Positions 1 through 7,362 of a DNA stretch of 23,709 nucleotides are shown here, piece after piece. Position numbers and translations under genes: made by a program. The notes beneath the pieces are model-generated. The model saw only the letters and a list, made by a program, of their open reading frames with translations, was not told the origin of the DNA and ran no database searches. Source of the stretch: JANRKG01 sp033763635 (lineage in GTDB: Bacteria; Cyanobacteriota; Cyanobacteriia; GCF-001939115); NCBI GenBank assembly GCA_033763635.1, contig JANRKG010000385.1, positions 1 to 23,709 on the forward strand, given 5' to 3'. The stretch's first letter is position 1, and the number at the start of each line of letters is the position of its first letter.

Positions 1-21
1 CCCCGAAATATTATTTCGGGG
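1..21 (-). terminator. Hairpin, probable terminator at the window edge
   Basis: A perfect 9-bp inverted repeat (CCCCGAAAT at 1-9 and ATTTCGGGG at 13-21) with a 3-nt loop lies 12 bp beyond the stop codon of the leftward gene at 34-369. The position and GC-rich base fit an intrinsic terminator for that gene. The T-tract that would confirm it lies outside the window. Confidence 0.6.
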
Positions 22-33
22 CAGAGACATTTG

Positions 34-369
34 CTATTGAATGGTTAAGCTGGAACTTGCTCCCTGAAAGACCTGTTCAGCGGTTGAAAGCTTTTCGATC
101 GCCTGTTCCGGACCAATCAACCGTTTGAGAACGACTTGCCCGATCGCCTGGATATCTCCTGAGACGGGGGTTGTCTCCATCGGCTTCACCTCTACCATCA
201 GCACCGCGTCTTCTACCTGGTACAGCCAGAGCTTTTCATTTTGCTCCAAAATCCCCAGGCTCATCCGCTGAATGTCTGGCTTGCGTCGCCAGATATTTTC
301 ATTCCACAGGCCACTCAGTTCCCAAACGCGCCCGATCGTCCAACCGTCAGACAGAAAAAAGTATTTCAC
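34..369 (-). CDS. Conserved cyanobacterial hypothetical protein, 111 aa
   Basis: This is a 111-residue soluble protein of unknown function. It opens with GTG, which is the only usable start I see, because an in-frame TAG lies just upstream and no ATG follows until mid-protein. It is rich in Trp and Leu near the N-terminus (WTIGRVWELSGLWNE) and has no signal peptide or membrane segment. The opening FFLSDGWTIGRVWELSGLWN is of a kind I associate with small unnamed proteins found across cyanobacteria, but I know of no demonstrated role. It is the last gene of a leftward series (nadB, PH-domain protein, DUF456 protein, this gene). A 201-bp spacer with a palindromic repeat separates it from the DUF456 gene, so it probably has its own promoter. 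A hairpin follows its stop codon. Confidence 0.75.
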   Translation of the reverse strand: MKYFFLSDGWTIGRVWELSGLWNENIWRRKPDIQRMSLGILEQNEKLWLYQVEDAVLMVEVKPMETTPVSGDIQAIGQVVLKRLIGPEQAIEKLSTAEQVFQGASSSLTIQ

Positions 370-476
370 AAAACCAAACTCATTACGCTAGTCCTTTTAA
401 AACACCAGACGAGCTTTCCTCCTGTCAAGGGGTTCCGAAAAGCCAGGGATTTACAAATGAATAAAGTATCAGTCAC

Positions 477-534
477 CGGGCTTCGACTTTGCTCAGCCCT
501 CAACCTTGCGCGGGTTGAGCGAAGTCGAAACCCG
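477..534. repeat. Interspersed palindromic repeat (TTCGACTTCGCTCA type)
   Basis: Arms at 477-495 and 516-534 are inverted complements at 17 of 19 positions, and both differences allow G-U pairing on one strand. The core is TTCGACTTTGCTCA against TGAGCGAAGTCGAA. An alternative inner hairpin pairs CTCAACC (499-505) with GGTTGAG (513-519). Palindromes with this core are, from memory, scattered through cyanobacterial intergenic DNA. It lies between the DUF456 gene and the 111-aa gene. Confidence 0.6.
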
Positions 535-570
535 ATCCATAGGTATGTTATTTCGTTGCATGTCCCCTAG

Positions 571-1110
571 TTAGCCACCATACACCTGTCCCCAAGTTGC
601 AAAGATAAAAATTAGAACTGCAACCAGGGCCAGAATACCCTCAATTAAGTTCCCGACGAGCGACCCAATCACCACTGCAAGGCTGGCTTTTAAGGACAAC
701 TTACTACGGGGAACCAGTTCCATTTCTTTGCGGTATAGGAATTCGCCCACAAAAGCGCCCAGAAACGGACCCACCAACAACCCGACCAAGGGTCCCCCAA
801 TGGGCAGAGCCGGAAGCAACCCCAGGAAGCCGAAAACCATCCCAATCACGGCCCCATATTGGCTCCAGTTACTCGCCCCGACCTGCTTGGCCCCCCAATA
901 TCCCGCCAGAAATTCGATCGCAGCACTCAAAAACAGCACAATCACGACCACTGCCATCTGCCAACCAATGCCCGAAAAACCCGTCGCAAATCCCCAAATT
1001 AGAATTGAGACCAGAATCAGACTGGGACCGGGAATCCCAGGAACCACCGCCCCGACAATGCCCACCAGCATTACGACAATCAAGACCCAATATAAAATTA
1101 CGAGGCTCAT
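571..1110 (-). CDS. DUF456 domain-containing membrane protein, 179 aa
   Basis: This is a small polytopic membrane protein of unknown biochemical role, assigned to the DUF456 family by sequence pattern. Almost the whole chain is hydrophobic. Four to five membrane segments can be seen: about 5-40, 48-70, 83-125 (a Gly/Pro-rich pair with the signature GLLPALPIGGPLVGLLVGP) and 140-172. The Gly-rich stretches VVPGIPGPSL and GPLVGLLVGPFLGAFVGE are typical of the family. The ATG start has only a weak upstream GGAAA. It follows the PH-domain gene by 51 bp on the same strand, so it is likely in the same transcript as nadB and the PH gene. Length fits the family (about 160-180 aa). Confidence 0.8.
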   Translation of the reverse strand: MSLVILYWVLIVVMLVGIVGAVVPGIPGPSLILVSILIWGFATGFSGIGWQMAVVVIVLFLSAAIEFLAGYWGAKQVGASNWSQYGAVIGMVFGFLGLLPALPIGGPLVGLLVGPFLGAFVGEFLYRKEMELVPRSKLSLKASLAVVIGSLVGNLIEGILALVAVLIFIFATWGQVYGG

Positions 1111-1161
1111 GAAGGGTTTCCAATCGCATTACCAGGGTTTACAGTTCCTATCGTAACGGCA

Positions 1162-1686
1162 CTAGGTAAAGTCAACCTCTGAAATTCCTTTCCGCCGCCG
1201 ACACAGTTCTGAGTGCTGACGAATGCGATCCCACAGGGCACGGGCTTGGGGAATGGCCTTGAGGACGATCGCCTGGTGGGAGGGATCGGTGGTCATCAGG
1301 GTGAGGTTGCTCAGGGAAAACAAACGTAAAAACAGGGTTTGGGTAAACGAAACATCCCGAACGCGGAAGAGTTCCACCTCATCGGTCTGACGCATAAAAA
1401 TACCATAAGAGACGAAAATTCGTTCTGTTGTCACCTGATACCGCTGACTCTGGACCTGCAACCATTTCCAGAGGGCTACCAGGATCGGCAACGCAAGACC
1501 CAGCGTTAACACGAGGATCAATCCCTTTCTCAGGTCTGGAGAATCGATACGGAGCCAGCGACTCACAGCCACCAGCACCGCCAGAATCAGGCCAAAAACA
1601 AAGCTGCACAGGACAAAGGTTCCCAGGTTGGTCAGTTGGGAGGGGGTTCCTTCCCAGAGGATAGTTTCGCGATCGTCATTACGCAT
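1162..1686 (-). CDS. PH domain-containing membrane protein, 174 aa
   Basis: This is probably a bacterial PH-like (bPH2, YdbS/YdbT-type) membrane protein of unknown function. The N-terminal motif ETILWEGTPSQ is the usual 'WxGxPS' opening of this group. Two transmembrane segments follow (about 23-45 and 54-74). A cytoplasmic beta-rich PH-like domain spans about 77-160, with the diagnostic run YQVTTERIFVSYGIFMRQTDEVELFRVRD (quoted here only as a family pattern: 'T.ER..V..G...R...E..L.RV.D'). The start codon lies 17 bp after the nadB stop codon, so the two genes are probably one operon. No functional link to NAD synthesis is known to me, and the pairing may be only positional. Confidence 0.8.
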   Translation of the reverse strand: MRNDDRETILWEGTPSQLTNLGTFVLCSFVFGLILAVLVAVSRWLRIDSPDLRKGLILVLTLGLALPILVALWKWLQVQSQRYQVTTERIFVSYGIFMRQTDEVELFRVRDVSFTQTLFLRLFSLSNLTLMTTDPSHQAIVLKAIPQARALWDRIRQHSELCRRRKGISEVDFT

Positions 1687-1703
1687 AGGAACGCATCGGG
1701 TTG

Positions 1704-3458
1704 TCAGGGCGCTTTAATGGGAGCCGTCCACCAGTGCTGATGTTGCACGAGTGTATGCACTTGCCATTGGGGTTCAGTCTGAGGATAGTCTAGCCGATAG
1801 TGCCCACCCCGGCTCTCGGTTCGAAAGAGGGCACTTTTGAGGATCAGAGATGCAATGTCTAACAAGTTTGCCGTTTCTCCCCACAGGCGAACGAGGGAAG
1901 AGGTTTGCACCCCCTCCAGATCGATCGTCTGACCAGGAGCCAGGGAACGGATGGTTTGGGTGAGGAGTAGAGCTTGCAAGTCTCGCTGCCACTGGTTTAC
2001 CTGGTCGATCGCGGTCTCTAAAATTGCCCCCTCCCGGCAGACCCCGGCACTCCCCCAGACTAAGCGGGGCAGATCCGATCGCAACTGGGCCAGAGTACGC
2101 TGCAACGTCTCATCCTCGCCCAAATTCAGGGTTTGGGACGGAAGTTGTGGCAGGGAAACGGTTTCAGGGTGGAGATGAATGTGGGCCAATTGTGCGCCAT
2201 ACACAATACATTCCAGAAGGGAATTACTTGCTAGCCGATTCGCGCCATGGACACCCGTGCTGGCAGTTTCCCCAACCGCATAGAGACCTGCGATCGACGT
2301 GCAACTTTGGGTGTCCGCAGCAATTCCCCCCATCCAGTAATGGGCCGCTGGGGCAACTGGAATCGGCTCACGCAACCCATCCACCCCCCATTTCTGACAA
2401 ATTTCCAAAATGTTGGGAAAGCGATGGCGAATTTTATCCGGTGGAATGGGGCGGAGATCGAGCCACACATGGGGTTCATTGGGATTGGCAGCGATCGTCT
2501 GTAAGTAACTGTAGATCGCCCGACTGACGACATCGCGAGGGGCCAATTCCCCCGCCGGATGGTAATCAAAGGCAAAGCGCCGCCCTTCCGCATTGACCAG
2601 ATGGGCCCCTTCTCCCCGCACCGCTTCACTAATCAAAAAGTGGGGGGCACTGGATTTGTTCAGGGCAGTGGGATGGAACTGCACAAACTCCAGATCTCGG
2701 AGGATCGCGCCGGATCTCCAGGCGATCGCCACCCCATCTCCTGTACTCAAAGTGGGATTGGTCGTTTGGGCAAAAACCTGCCCCCCTCCCCCCGTCGCCA
2801 GCACCACTGCCCGCGCTGGCAGCCAGAGAATTTGGTTCCCATACAACAAACAAACTCCCTGACAGGTAGAGCGATCGGCATCCAGCCAAAGATCCAGTAC
2901 AAACGCCTGGGAAAGCACTTGAATATTCTCGCGGTTTAAAACCTGGGCCGTCAGAGCAGTCACTACCGCCCGCCCTGTCGTATCTGCTGCGTGCAGTACG
3001 CGACGGTGGGAATGGGCCGCTTCTAGCGTCAGAGCTAACCCCCCTTCATGGCGATCGAAGGCGACCCCCATCTCAACTAATTGGTAAATGCAATCTGACG
3101 CATGTTCCACCAGAAAGCGTACTGGGCTAACATCACACAGTCCTGCCCCCGCCTGAAGCGTATCCTGAAGATGGGAATCAGTTGAATCCTGGGGGTCGAT
3201 CACGGCTGCAATTCCCCCCTGTGCCCAATCACTCGCAGACAGGGAAAGGGTATCTTTGGAGAGCAGACCGACTCTGAGGGATTGTGGTAAGCAGAGCGCT
3301 GCGTACAGTCCCGCCGCTCCAGCCCCTACCACAAGCACATCAAACGGAACCTTAGAGAAGTCTGGAGGAGGAACGGTTTGGGCTTGAGAATTTAGCAAAG
3401 TCAAGATTTTAAGAGATGTTTTTGCAGAACGGGGAAACCCATCAAAAAAGCAAATCAA
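1704..3458 (-). CDS. nadB: L-aspartate oxidase NadB
   Basis: NadB is an FAD enzyme that oxidises L-aspartate to iminoaspartate, the first step of de novo NAD synthesis; NadA then makes quinolinate. Seen: a Rossmann FAD motif VVGAGAAGLYAALCLP near residue 43, the Ser/Gly-rich region ASDWAQGGIAAVI that binds flavin, substrate-side motifs LISEAVRGEGAHLVN and RDVVSRAIYS, and the C-terminal flavin motif GLYAVGETASTGVHGANRLASNS. The length suits the family if the N-terminus is trimmed. The longest frame begins with TTG at 3456-3458, which overlaps the T-tract of the psbU terminator, so I doubt that start. In-frame TTG codons at 3402-3404 and 3396-3398 are alternatives, and neither has a strong ribosome-binding site. 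Residues before VPFDVLVVGAG are not conserved in the family. Function is near certain; the start is not. Confidence 0.95.
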   Translation of the reverse strand: MICFFDGFPRSAKTSLKILTLLNSQAQTVPPPDFSKVPFDVLVVGAGAAGLYAALCLPQSLRVGLLSKDTLSLSASDWAQGGIAAVIDPQDSTDSHLQDTLQAGAGLCDVSPVRFLVEHASDCIYQLVEMGVAFDRHEGGLALTLEAAHSHRRVLHAADTTGRAVVTALTAQVLNRENIQVLSQAFVLDLWLDADRSTCQGVCLLYGNQILWLPARAVVLATGGGGQVFAQTTNPTLSTGDGVAIAWRSGAILRDLEFVQFHPTALNKSSAPHFLISEAVRGEGAHLVNAEGRRFAFDYHPAGELAPRDVVSRAIYSYLQTIAANPNEPHVWLDLRPIPPDKIRHRFPNILEICQKWGVDGLREPIPVAPAAHYWMGGIAADTQSCTSIAGLYAVGETASTGVHGANRLASNSLLECIVYGAQLAHIHLHPETVSLPQLPSQTLNLGEDETLQRTLAQLRSDLPRLVWGSAGVCREGAILETAIDQVNQWQRDLQALLLTQTIRSLAPGQTIDLEGVQTSSLVRLWGETANLLDIASLILKSALFRTESRGGHYRLDYPQTEPQWQVHTLVQHQHWWTAPIKAP

Positions 3459-3505
3459 AAAATAATACCTGTAGGAACCCGATCGCTCATGTCCCTACAG
3501 GTATT
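3457..3505 (-). terminator. Intrinsic terminator of psbU
   Basis: On the minus strand, a perfect 12-bp stem (AATACCTGTAGG, arms 3494-3505 and 3464-3475) with an 18-nt loop is followed by AT and a run of six T (3462-3457). It starts 17 nt after the psbU stop codon. This is a textbook rho-independent terminator. Its T-run coincides with the most upstream possible nadB start codon. Confidence 0.85.
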
Positions 3506-3521
3506 TCAAAACGCAAAAATC

Positions 3522-3953
3522 TTAGCGATAGATGCCGTTATTGTAACGATCGCCCCCTTCTACCAGGGCATCCTCAGGGGAACTGGTTGTGAAGTTTTTG
3601 AAGTTATTTTTCAAGGTTTCCTTCTGACGATCGGTTAGCCCTTCCATGTTGAGGACATCTTCAACAGACTCGAAAGGAGCATTCTTAACAATCAGTTTTG
3701 CCAGAGTGGGATACATCCCTGGATATTGCATAAAAGCTCGAACGTTTGTATTATTCAGGTCGATTTTTTTACCAAATTCGGTTTTGAGTTTGTCGTCCAT
3801 CACATTCCGAATCGGCTCTGCTGCCAAAACAGGCGCAGGGCGGAACATGAAAGAATTCAAGTTACTAGCAGTAGCGGATTGGGGCATAGTCAACCAACCC
3901 AGACAACCCACTACCAGACTGAGAACTGCAATCCAGCGAGTCAAACGCTTCAT
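3522..3953 (-). CDS. psbU: Photosystem II 12 kDa extrinsic protein PsbU
   Basis: PsbU is a lumenal extrinsic subunit of cyanobacterial photosystem II that stabilises the oxygen-evolving manganese cluster with PsbO and PsbV. The 143-residue precursor opens with a signal peptide (KRLTRWIAVLSLVVGCLGWL, Sec-type, basic then hydrophobic), with likely cleavage near an AxA site around ATA or VLAAE, giving a mature part of about 95-100 residues. The mature region shows the helix-hairpin-helix family pattern: KIDLNNTNVRAFMQYPGMYP followed by AKLIVKNAPFESVEDVLNM and GLTDRQKETL. The start is an ATG with GGAGG 9 nt upstream. It has its own terminator. A TTGACT hexamer upstream suggests its own promoter, but the -10 element is poor. 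The genes on either side are unrelated. Confidence 0.97.
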   Translation of the reverse strand: MKRLTRWIAVLSLVVGCLGWLTMPQSATASNLNSFMFRPAPVLAAEPIRNVMDDKLKTEFGKKIDLNNTNVRAFMQYPGMYPTLAKLIVKNAPFESVEDVLNMEGLTDRQKETLKNNFKNFTTSSPEDALVEGGDRYNNGIYR

Positions 3954-4105
3954 CGAGCCAGACCTCCCTCCAACATCATCTTTCTATTTGTCTTAAAGTC
4001 AAACAGTTTTCATCCCTGAGTGAGATGAAAATGCTTAACGTGATTAAAAAACAGCTAGAGTCTAGGTTAGCGCAAGCCGTGACACTTTTTTTCGCGGTGT
4101 TGGCA

Positions 4106-5143
4106 TTAGTAGTTCTTACTATGCTCTGCACTCACGGCATCTAAAAAGTAACCAAGATTATCGAAGGAACAAGCGTATGTGATGGTGGGGGTATCGTACC
4201 CTTTCAGATCCACGACATGTTCCTTAAACACCTCAACAGTGGGCTTCAGGGGGGCAAGGTAATTGTAGGTCGTCTGCCCCAGAGCGACATCCAGCCCAAT
4301 CTGTTTCGTTGAAGTTTCGAGGCGAAATGCAGCATTGACCGTATCCCCCAGGGCGGTATAGTCAGGCCGATCGCCAGTGCCCGTATTCCCGACCATCGCA
4401 AACCCCGTATTAATTCCGGCTCCCACCCTGAGCGGAAAGGGAAGGGGGTATTGGTTATGCAGGTCGCTGGTCATTTTATGGAGGGCATGGACGGCATGGA
4501 GCACTCGGAGCATCTCATCTTCGCCGACATTCTCCGTCCCATGAATCCAAACAGCCATCACCGCATCCCCAATGTACTTGTCTACCCAACTCCCATATTG
4601 GCGGATGATGTTTCCTGCATGGCGAAACCAGGTTCCAATCACTTCAGACAAAATCTTTTCGTCCGTCTGGCGAGTCAGCCCTGTGAAGTTCCGAATGTCC
4701 ACGACCATCACAGAAATGAGCCGTCGCACATGGAGAATTGCGGTTGCCGTGAATTCTTTATCCGTTGTTCCGGTTGAGGTATCGCCAGTTTGCTCATTCG
4801 GTGGGCAATAAAACCCCATTTCCGTTTGCCCAAAGGTGAGTAAATCCCCGTTCCGTAAAGTGACTGGAATGCTAACCCGACGACCGTTTACAAAAGACCC
4901 GTTGCGACTCCCCAGGTCGATCAAATAATATTCGCCTGTTTCCATGCACTGCAACATGGCATGGTTGCGGGAAATCCAACGATCGGGCAGGACAAAGTTA
5001 TTATCGTCACTTCTTCCAAAGGTCCAACAATTGCCACCAACCAGTGGCAGGTAACGATTACCTGTCTCAGTGTGGAGGACGAGATGAGGGGTGGATGGAG
5101 TGCTTGACACAGACGATAAAAAATAGCCTTTGCCAATGGGCAT
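4106..5143 (-). CDS. FHA domain-containing class III adenylate cyclase
   Basis: This is predicted to make cAMP from ATP in the cytoplasm, with an N-terminal FHA domain that binds phosphothreonine peptides. Seen: FHA signature about 40-105, with the phosphopeptide-binding residues R44 (FGR), S58 and N60-H61 (ISRNH) and N81 (SRNGS). A class III cyclase domain spans about 142-320, with metal-binding D149 (VVDIRNFTGL) and D193 (KYIGDAVMAVW), adenine-selecting K189 and D261 (DYTALGDTVN), and transition-state N270 and R274. All key residues are present, and the Lys/Asp pair argues for ATP rather than GTP. There are no membrane segments. The arrangement resembles, from memory, an FHA-cyclase (CyaD type) of Anabaena, so I leave the symbol blank. 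The ATG at 5143 has no clear Shine-Dalgarno sequence. Context suggests a single-gene unit; the FHA partner is probably a Ser/Thr kinase target encoded elsewhere. Confidence 0.93.
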   Translation of the reverse strand: MPIGKGYFLSSVSSTPSTPHLVLHTETGNRYLPLVGGNCWTFGRSDDNNFVLPDRWISRNHAMLQCMETGEYYLIDLGSRNGSFVNGRRVSIPVTLRNGDLLTFGQTEMGFYCPPNEQTGDTSTGTTDKEFTATAILHVRRLISVMVVDIRNFTGLTRQTDEKILSEVIGTWFRHAGNIIRQYGSWVDKYIGDAVMAVWIHGTENVGEDEMLRVLHAVHALHKMTSDLHNQYPLPFPLRVGAGINTGFAMVGNTGTGDRPDYTALGDTVNAAFRLETSTKQIGLDVALGQTTYNYLAPLKPTVEVFKEHVVDLKGYDTPTITYACSFDNLGYFLDAVSAEHSKNY

Positions 5144-5290
5144 GTAGGGTAAACAATCGGTTTAGAACAACTTCCGGAAGGTTTTGATGATTTTCCTCAG
5201 TTGTTCAAGTCAATCAATAGCAACTATAACTCATGGGATCAAGAAAGGTTGAGCGCTCAATTACCGAGACAGGAGAAGACCAATGCTAAA

Positions 5291-5319
5291 AGAGAGACGC
5301 TCCGGGGGGAACGTCTCTT
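5291..5319 (-). terminator. Hairpin terminator downstream of the DUF3120 gene
   Basis: A 7-bp stem (AGAGACG at 5293-5299, CGTCTCT at 5312-5318) extends inward by TCC/GGA across one mismatch to a GGGG loop. On the minus strand it is followed by CTTTT. It lies about 60 bp after the DUF3120 stop and before the cyclase start, which suggests these leftward genes are separate transcripts. The T-tract is short. Confidence 0.55.
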
Positions 5320-5377
5320 GCAAGAGAAGAATTTAGGGGTACATTCAACATACCCTTGATTCTTGTTCAAATGCTGC

Positions 5378-6130
5378 TCAGGCGACGGCTGCGGCAAACC
5401 AGAAGAGGCTATCGACCAGGATAGTCCCTAAAACTGCTCCACTAAAAGCCCACCCGTGAGGAGTTTGGGAGCGCAGGGAAAGAATACCTGTCAGTAGCAG
5501 CATGGGAGCCAGGACCCCAATCCAGGCAACCCCCCAGGGGGTTTTTACTGTTGCAATCGCCCCTTGAAAAATTGGGAGGGCCAGTTCTGGCTCCACTTGC
5601 ATGAGTTGTCGCCAATAGGGAATGAGATCGACGATATAAAAGTAAAGATCTGTAATGACGGTTCCTAATAAAGACCCCAGGTAGAACAGATTGCCCACTT
5701 TGCCAGTCCCCCGCCAGAGGGAGAGGAGAACAAAAGGCAACCCGATCGCCTCTACTGGAATGTGCCACAGGGGTTCCCAGCGAAGCCAGCCCCAGTAAAG
5801 AGACCCTGCCAACCAACTCCAGCTAAACCCCAGCATCAAATCGCCCCAGGTTTGCAGCTTTGGCCTTTCCAGAAGCCAAAACCCTAACCCCACAAACAAC
5901 AATGTCATCACGAGACTTAGCCCCGGTGCAATCCGCACCAGGGGAGCCTGAATAAAGACAGGCACCGAAACCAGAAAAATCGCTGCGGTGAAAAACTTCC
6001 AGACTTGGGCATTCGCGATTTGTCGAGAAGAGTGCTGGGAAGAACTGGAACCGGAACTCAGGGACGAACTCTCTGCTATCACAGGGGCGGCACCGGAAGG
6101 GGTGTAAGGAGGTAAGGAAGGATTAAACAA
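5378..6130 (-). CDS. DUF3120 family membrane protein, 250 aa
   Basis: This is a polytopic inner-membrane protein of the cyanobacterial DUF3120 family; its role is unknown. After a Ser-rich, low-complexity cytoplasmic N-terminus (about 1-40) come roughly seven hydrophobic segments. The family pattern VSVPVFIQAPLVRIAPGLSL lies at about 53-72 and LGFSWSWLAGSLYWGWLRWEP at about 99-119 (pattern given in part). WHIPVEAIGLP and a C-terminal GTILVDSLFWF follow. No transporter or enzyme motif is evident. The ATG start at 6130 lies in an AT-rich stretch, and the gene is divergent from uppP across a 269-bp spacer, so the two may share a regulatory region. The N-terminal Ser-rich part varies widely in such proteins, so a later start cannot be excluded. 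Confidence 0.8.
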   Translation of the reverse strand: MFNPSLPPYTPSGAAPVIAESSSLSSGSSSSQHSSRQIANAQVWKFFTAAIFLVSVPVFIQAPLVRIAPGLSLVMTLLFVGLGFWLLERPKLQTWGDLMLGFSWSWLAGSLYWGWLRWEPLWHIPVEAIGLPFVLLSLWRGTGKVGNLFYLGSLLGTVITDLYFYIVDLIPYWRQLMQVEPELALPIFQGAIATVKTPWGVAWIGVLAPMLLLTGILSLRSQTPHGWAFSGAVLGTILVDSLFWFAAAVA

Positions 6131-6399
6131 AATTTATAGTCTTAATAATTTTTATCTAAGTTTACATTACTCAACGTAAAGTTGGGGAATGCCCCAGGGG
6201 GGGATATCGATAGATAATTCAATCATAACTGAGATTTTCGAAAGAGATCCGATCTGCTGAGAACATCAAGACAAGGCTACATAAACGGCTTTATCCCCCT
6301 ACCCCCCATCCTCTGCCCCTCATCCTCCATCCCCATAAAAAGTTTTCTAGCCTCAGAGTTTGTCGGTAAGCTATAGCTGTCGAATCTCTGCGAATCGCC
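6131..6399. other. Divergent spacer between DUF3120 and uppP with a C-rich tract
   Basis: There is no gene here. Position 6292-6336 is pyrimidine-rich and has one G only; its complement contains four G-runs (GGGG, GGGG, GGGGGG, GGGGG with loops of 12, 8 and 2 nt). This resembles the purine-rich spacer repeats at 19776-19811. The DUF3120 side is AT-rich (6125-6180) and probably holds its promoter. I could not fix promoter hexamers. Confidence 0.5.
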
Positions 6400-7362
6400 A
6401 TGTCCCGAACTCAATCTCGTTTTGTAACCCTTGCCAGTGCGATCGGCCTTGCAGTGTTTCTGCTCAATGCCCTGGCAAATCCGGGGGGAGCAGAACCCCC
6501 TCCCCAGGCATCCGGGCAGGGAGCGGTCAGCTTGTTCGAAGCGATCTTGCTGGGAATGGTACAGGGGTTAACCGAATTTTTGCCCATCAGTAGCACCGCC
6601 CATCTCAAAGTCGTTCCAGTCGTATTGGGCATGGGCGATCCGGGGGTTGCGTTTACCGCTGTCATTCAGTTGGGTAGCATTGCCGCAGTTCTCTGGTACT
6701 TCTGGCAGGATTTAAGCCAGGTTGCACGGGGGAGTCTGAAAGCCATTCAGGAAAAAGACTATGGTTCAACGGATTTCCGGATGGCGGTTGGAATTGCGAT
6801 CGGCACAATTCCGATCGTGGTTGTCGGGCTACTGATCAAAGCCCTGGTTCCTGACTTTGATAACGCTCCGGTTCGCAGTCTTGCCTCCATTGCCATCGCC
6901 TCGATCGTCATGTCTCTTTTATTGGGCTTGGCAGAGAAACTGGGACAGCGCAAGCGGGATTATGAGCAGGTCACCATGCAGGATGGCATCTGGATGGGGC
7001 TGGCTCAAGCATTGGCCTTGATGCCGGGAGTCTCCCGCTCCGGATCTACCCTGACCGCTGGGCTATTTATCGGCCTACAACGGGCTGCCGCTGCTCGATT
7101 TTCCTTCCTGCTGGGCATTCCCGCCATTACCCTGGCAGGACTCGTTGAGATGAAAGGGTTGCTGGAAACAGGCTTGGGGGAAGCAGGGATATTGCCCGTC
7201 ATCGCAGGCGTGATTTCCGCAAGCATTTTTTCCTACCTGTCGATCGCCTGGTTACTCCGCTATCTACAAACCCAAAACACCTGGATTTTCGTCTGGTATC
7301 GGCTGGCTTTTGGGGTGGCGATTCTGGGGGCGATCGGTCTGGGATGGCTGAAGAATGGATAG
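6400..7362 (+). CDS. uppP: Undecaprenyl-diphosphatase UppP (BacA family)
   Basis: UppP dephosphorylates undecaprenyl diphosphate to recycle the lipid carrier used for peptidoglycan and other surface polymers. It is an integral membrane enzyme and its overproduction gives bacitracin resistance. Seen: the first catalytic motif QGLTEFLPISSTAH (E59, S64-S65-T66, H68) and the second motif PGVSRSGST (209-217, R213), both complete. About eight membrane segments follow in the usual order. At 320 residues it is longer than the roughly 270-residue Escherichia coli enzyme. The extra 43 residues at the N-terminus form a signal-like hydrophobic segment (FVTLASAIGLAVFLLNALA) and a Pro-rich linker. The ATG at 6400 is chosen because this extension is a coherent membrane segment; a start near residue 43 would lack an ATG. 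The gene appears to be monocistronic. Confidence 0.95.
   Translation: MSRTQSRFVTLASAIGLAVFLLNALANPGGAEPPPQASGQGAVSLFEAILLGMVQGLTEFLPISSTAHLKVVPVVLGMGDPGVAFTAVIQLGSIAAVLWYFWQDLSQVARGSLKAIQEKDYGSTDFRMAVGIAIGTIPIVVVGLLIKALVPDFDNAPVRSLASIAIASIVMSLLLGLAEKLGQRKRDYEQVTMQDGIWMGLAQALALMPGVSRSGSTLTAGLFIGLQRAAAARFSFLLGIPAITLAGLVEMKGLLETGLGEAGILPVIAGVISASIFSYLSIAWLLRYLQTQNTWIFVWYRLAFGVAILGAIGLGWLKNG

Noticed and set aside
2024..2527. 167-codon plus-strand frame opposite nadB
   Set aside because: NadB motifs run through the whole region on the minus strand; the plus frame has no recognisable features.
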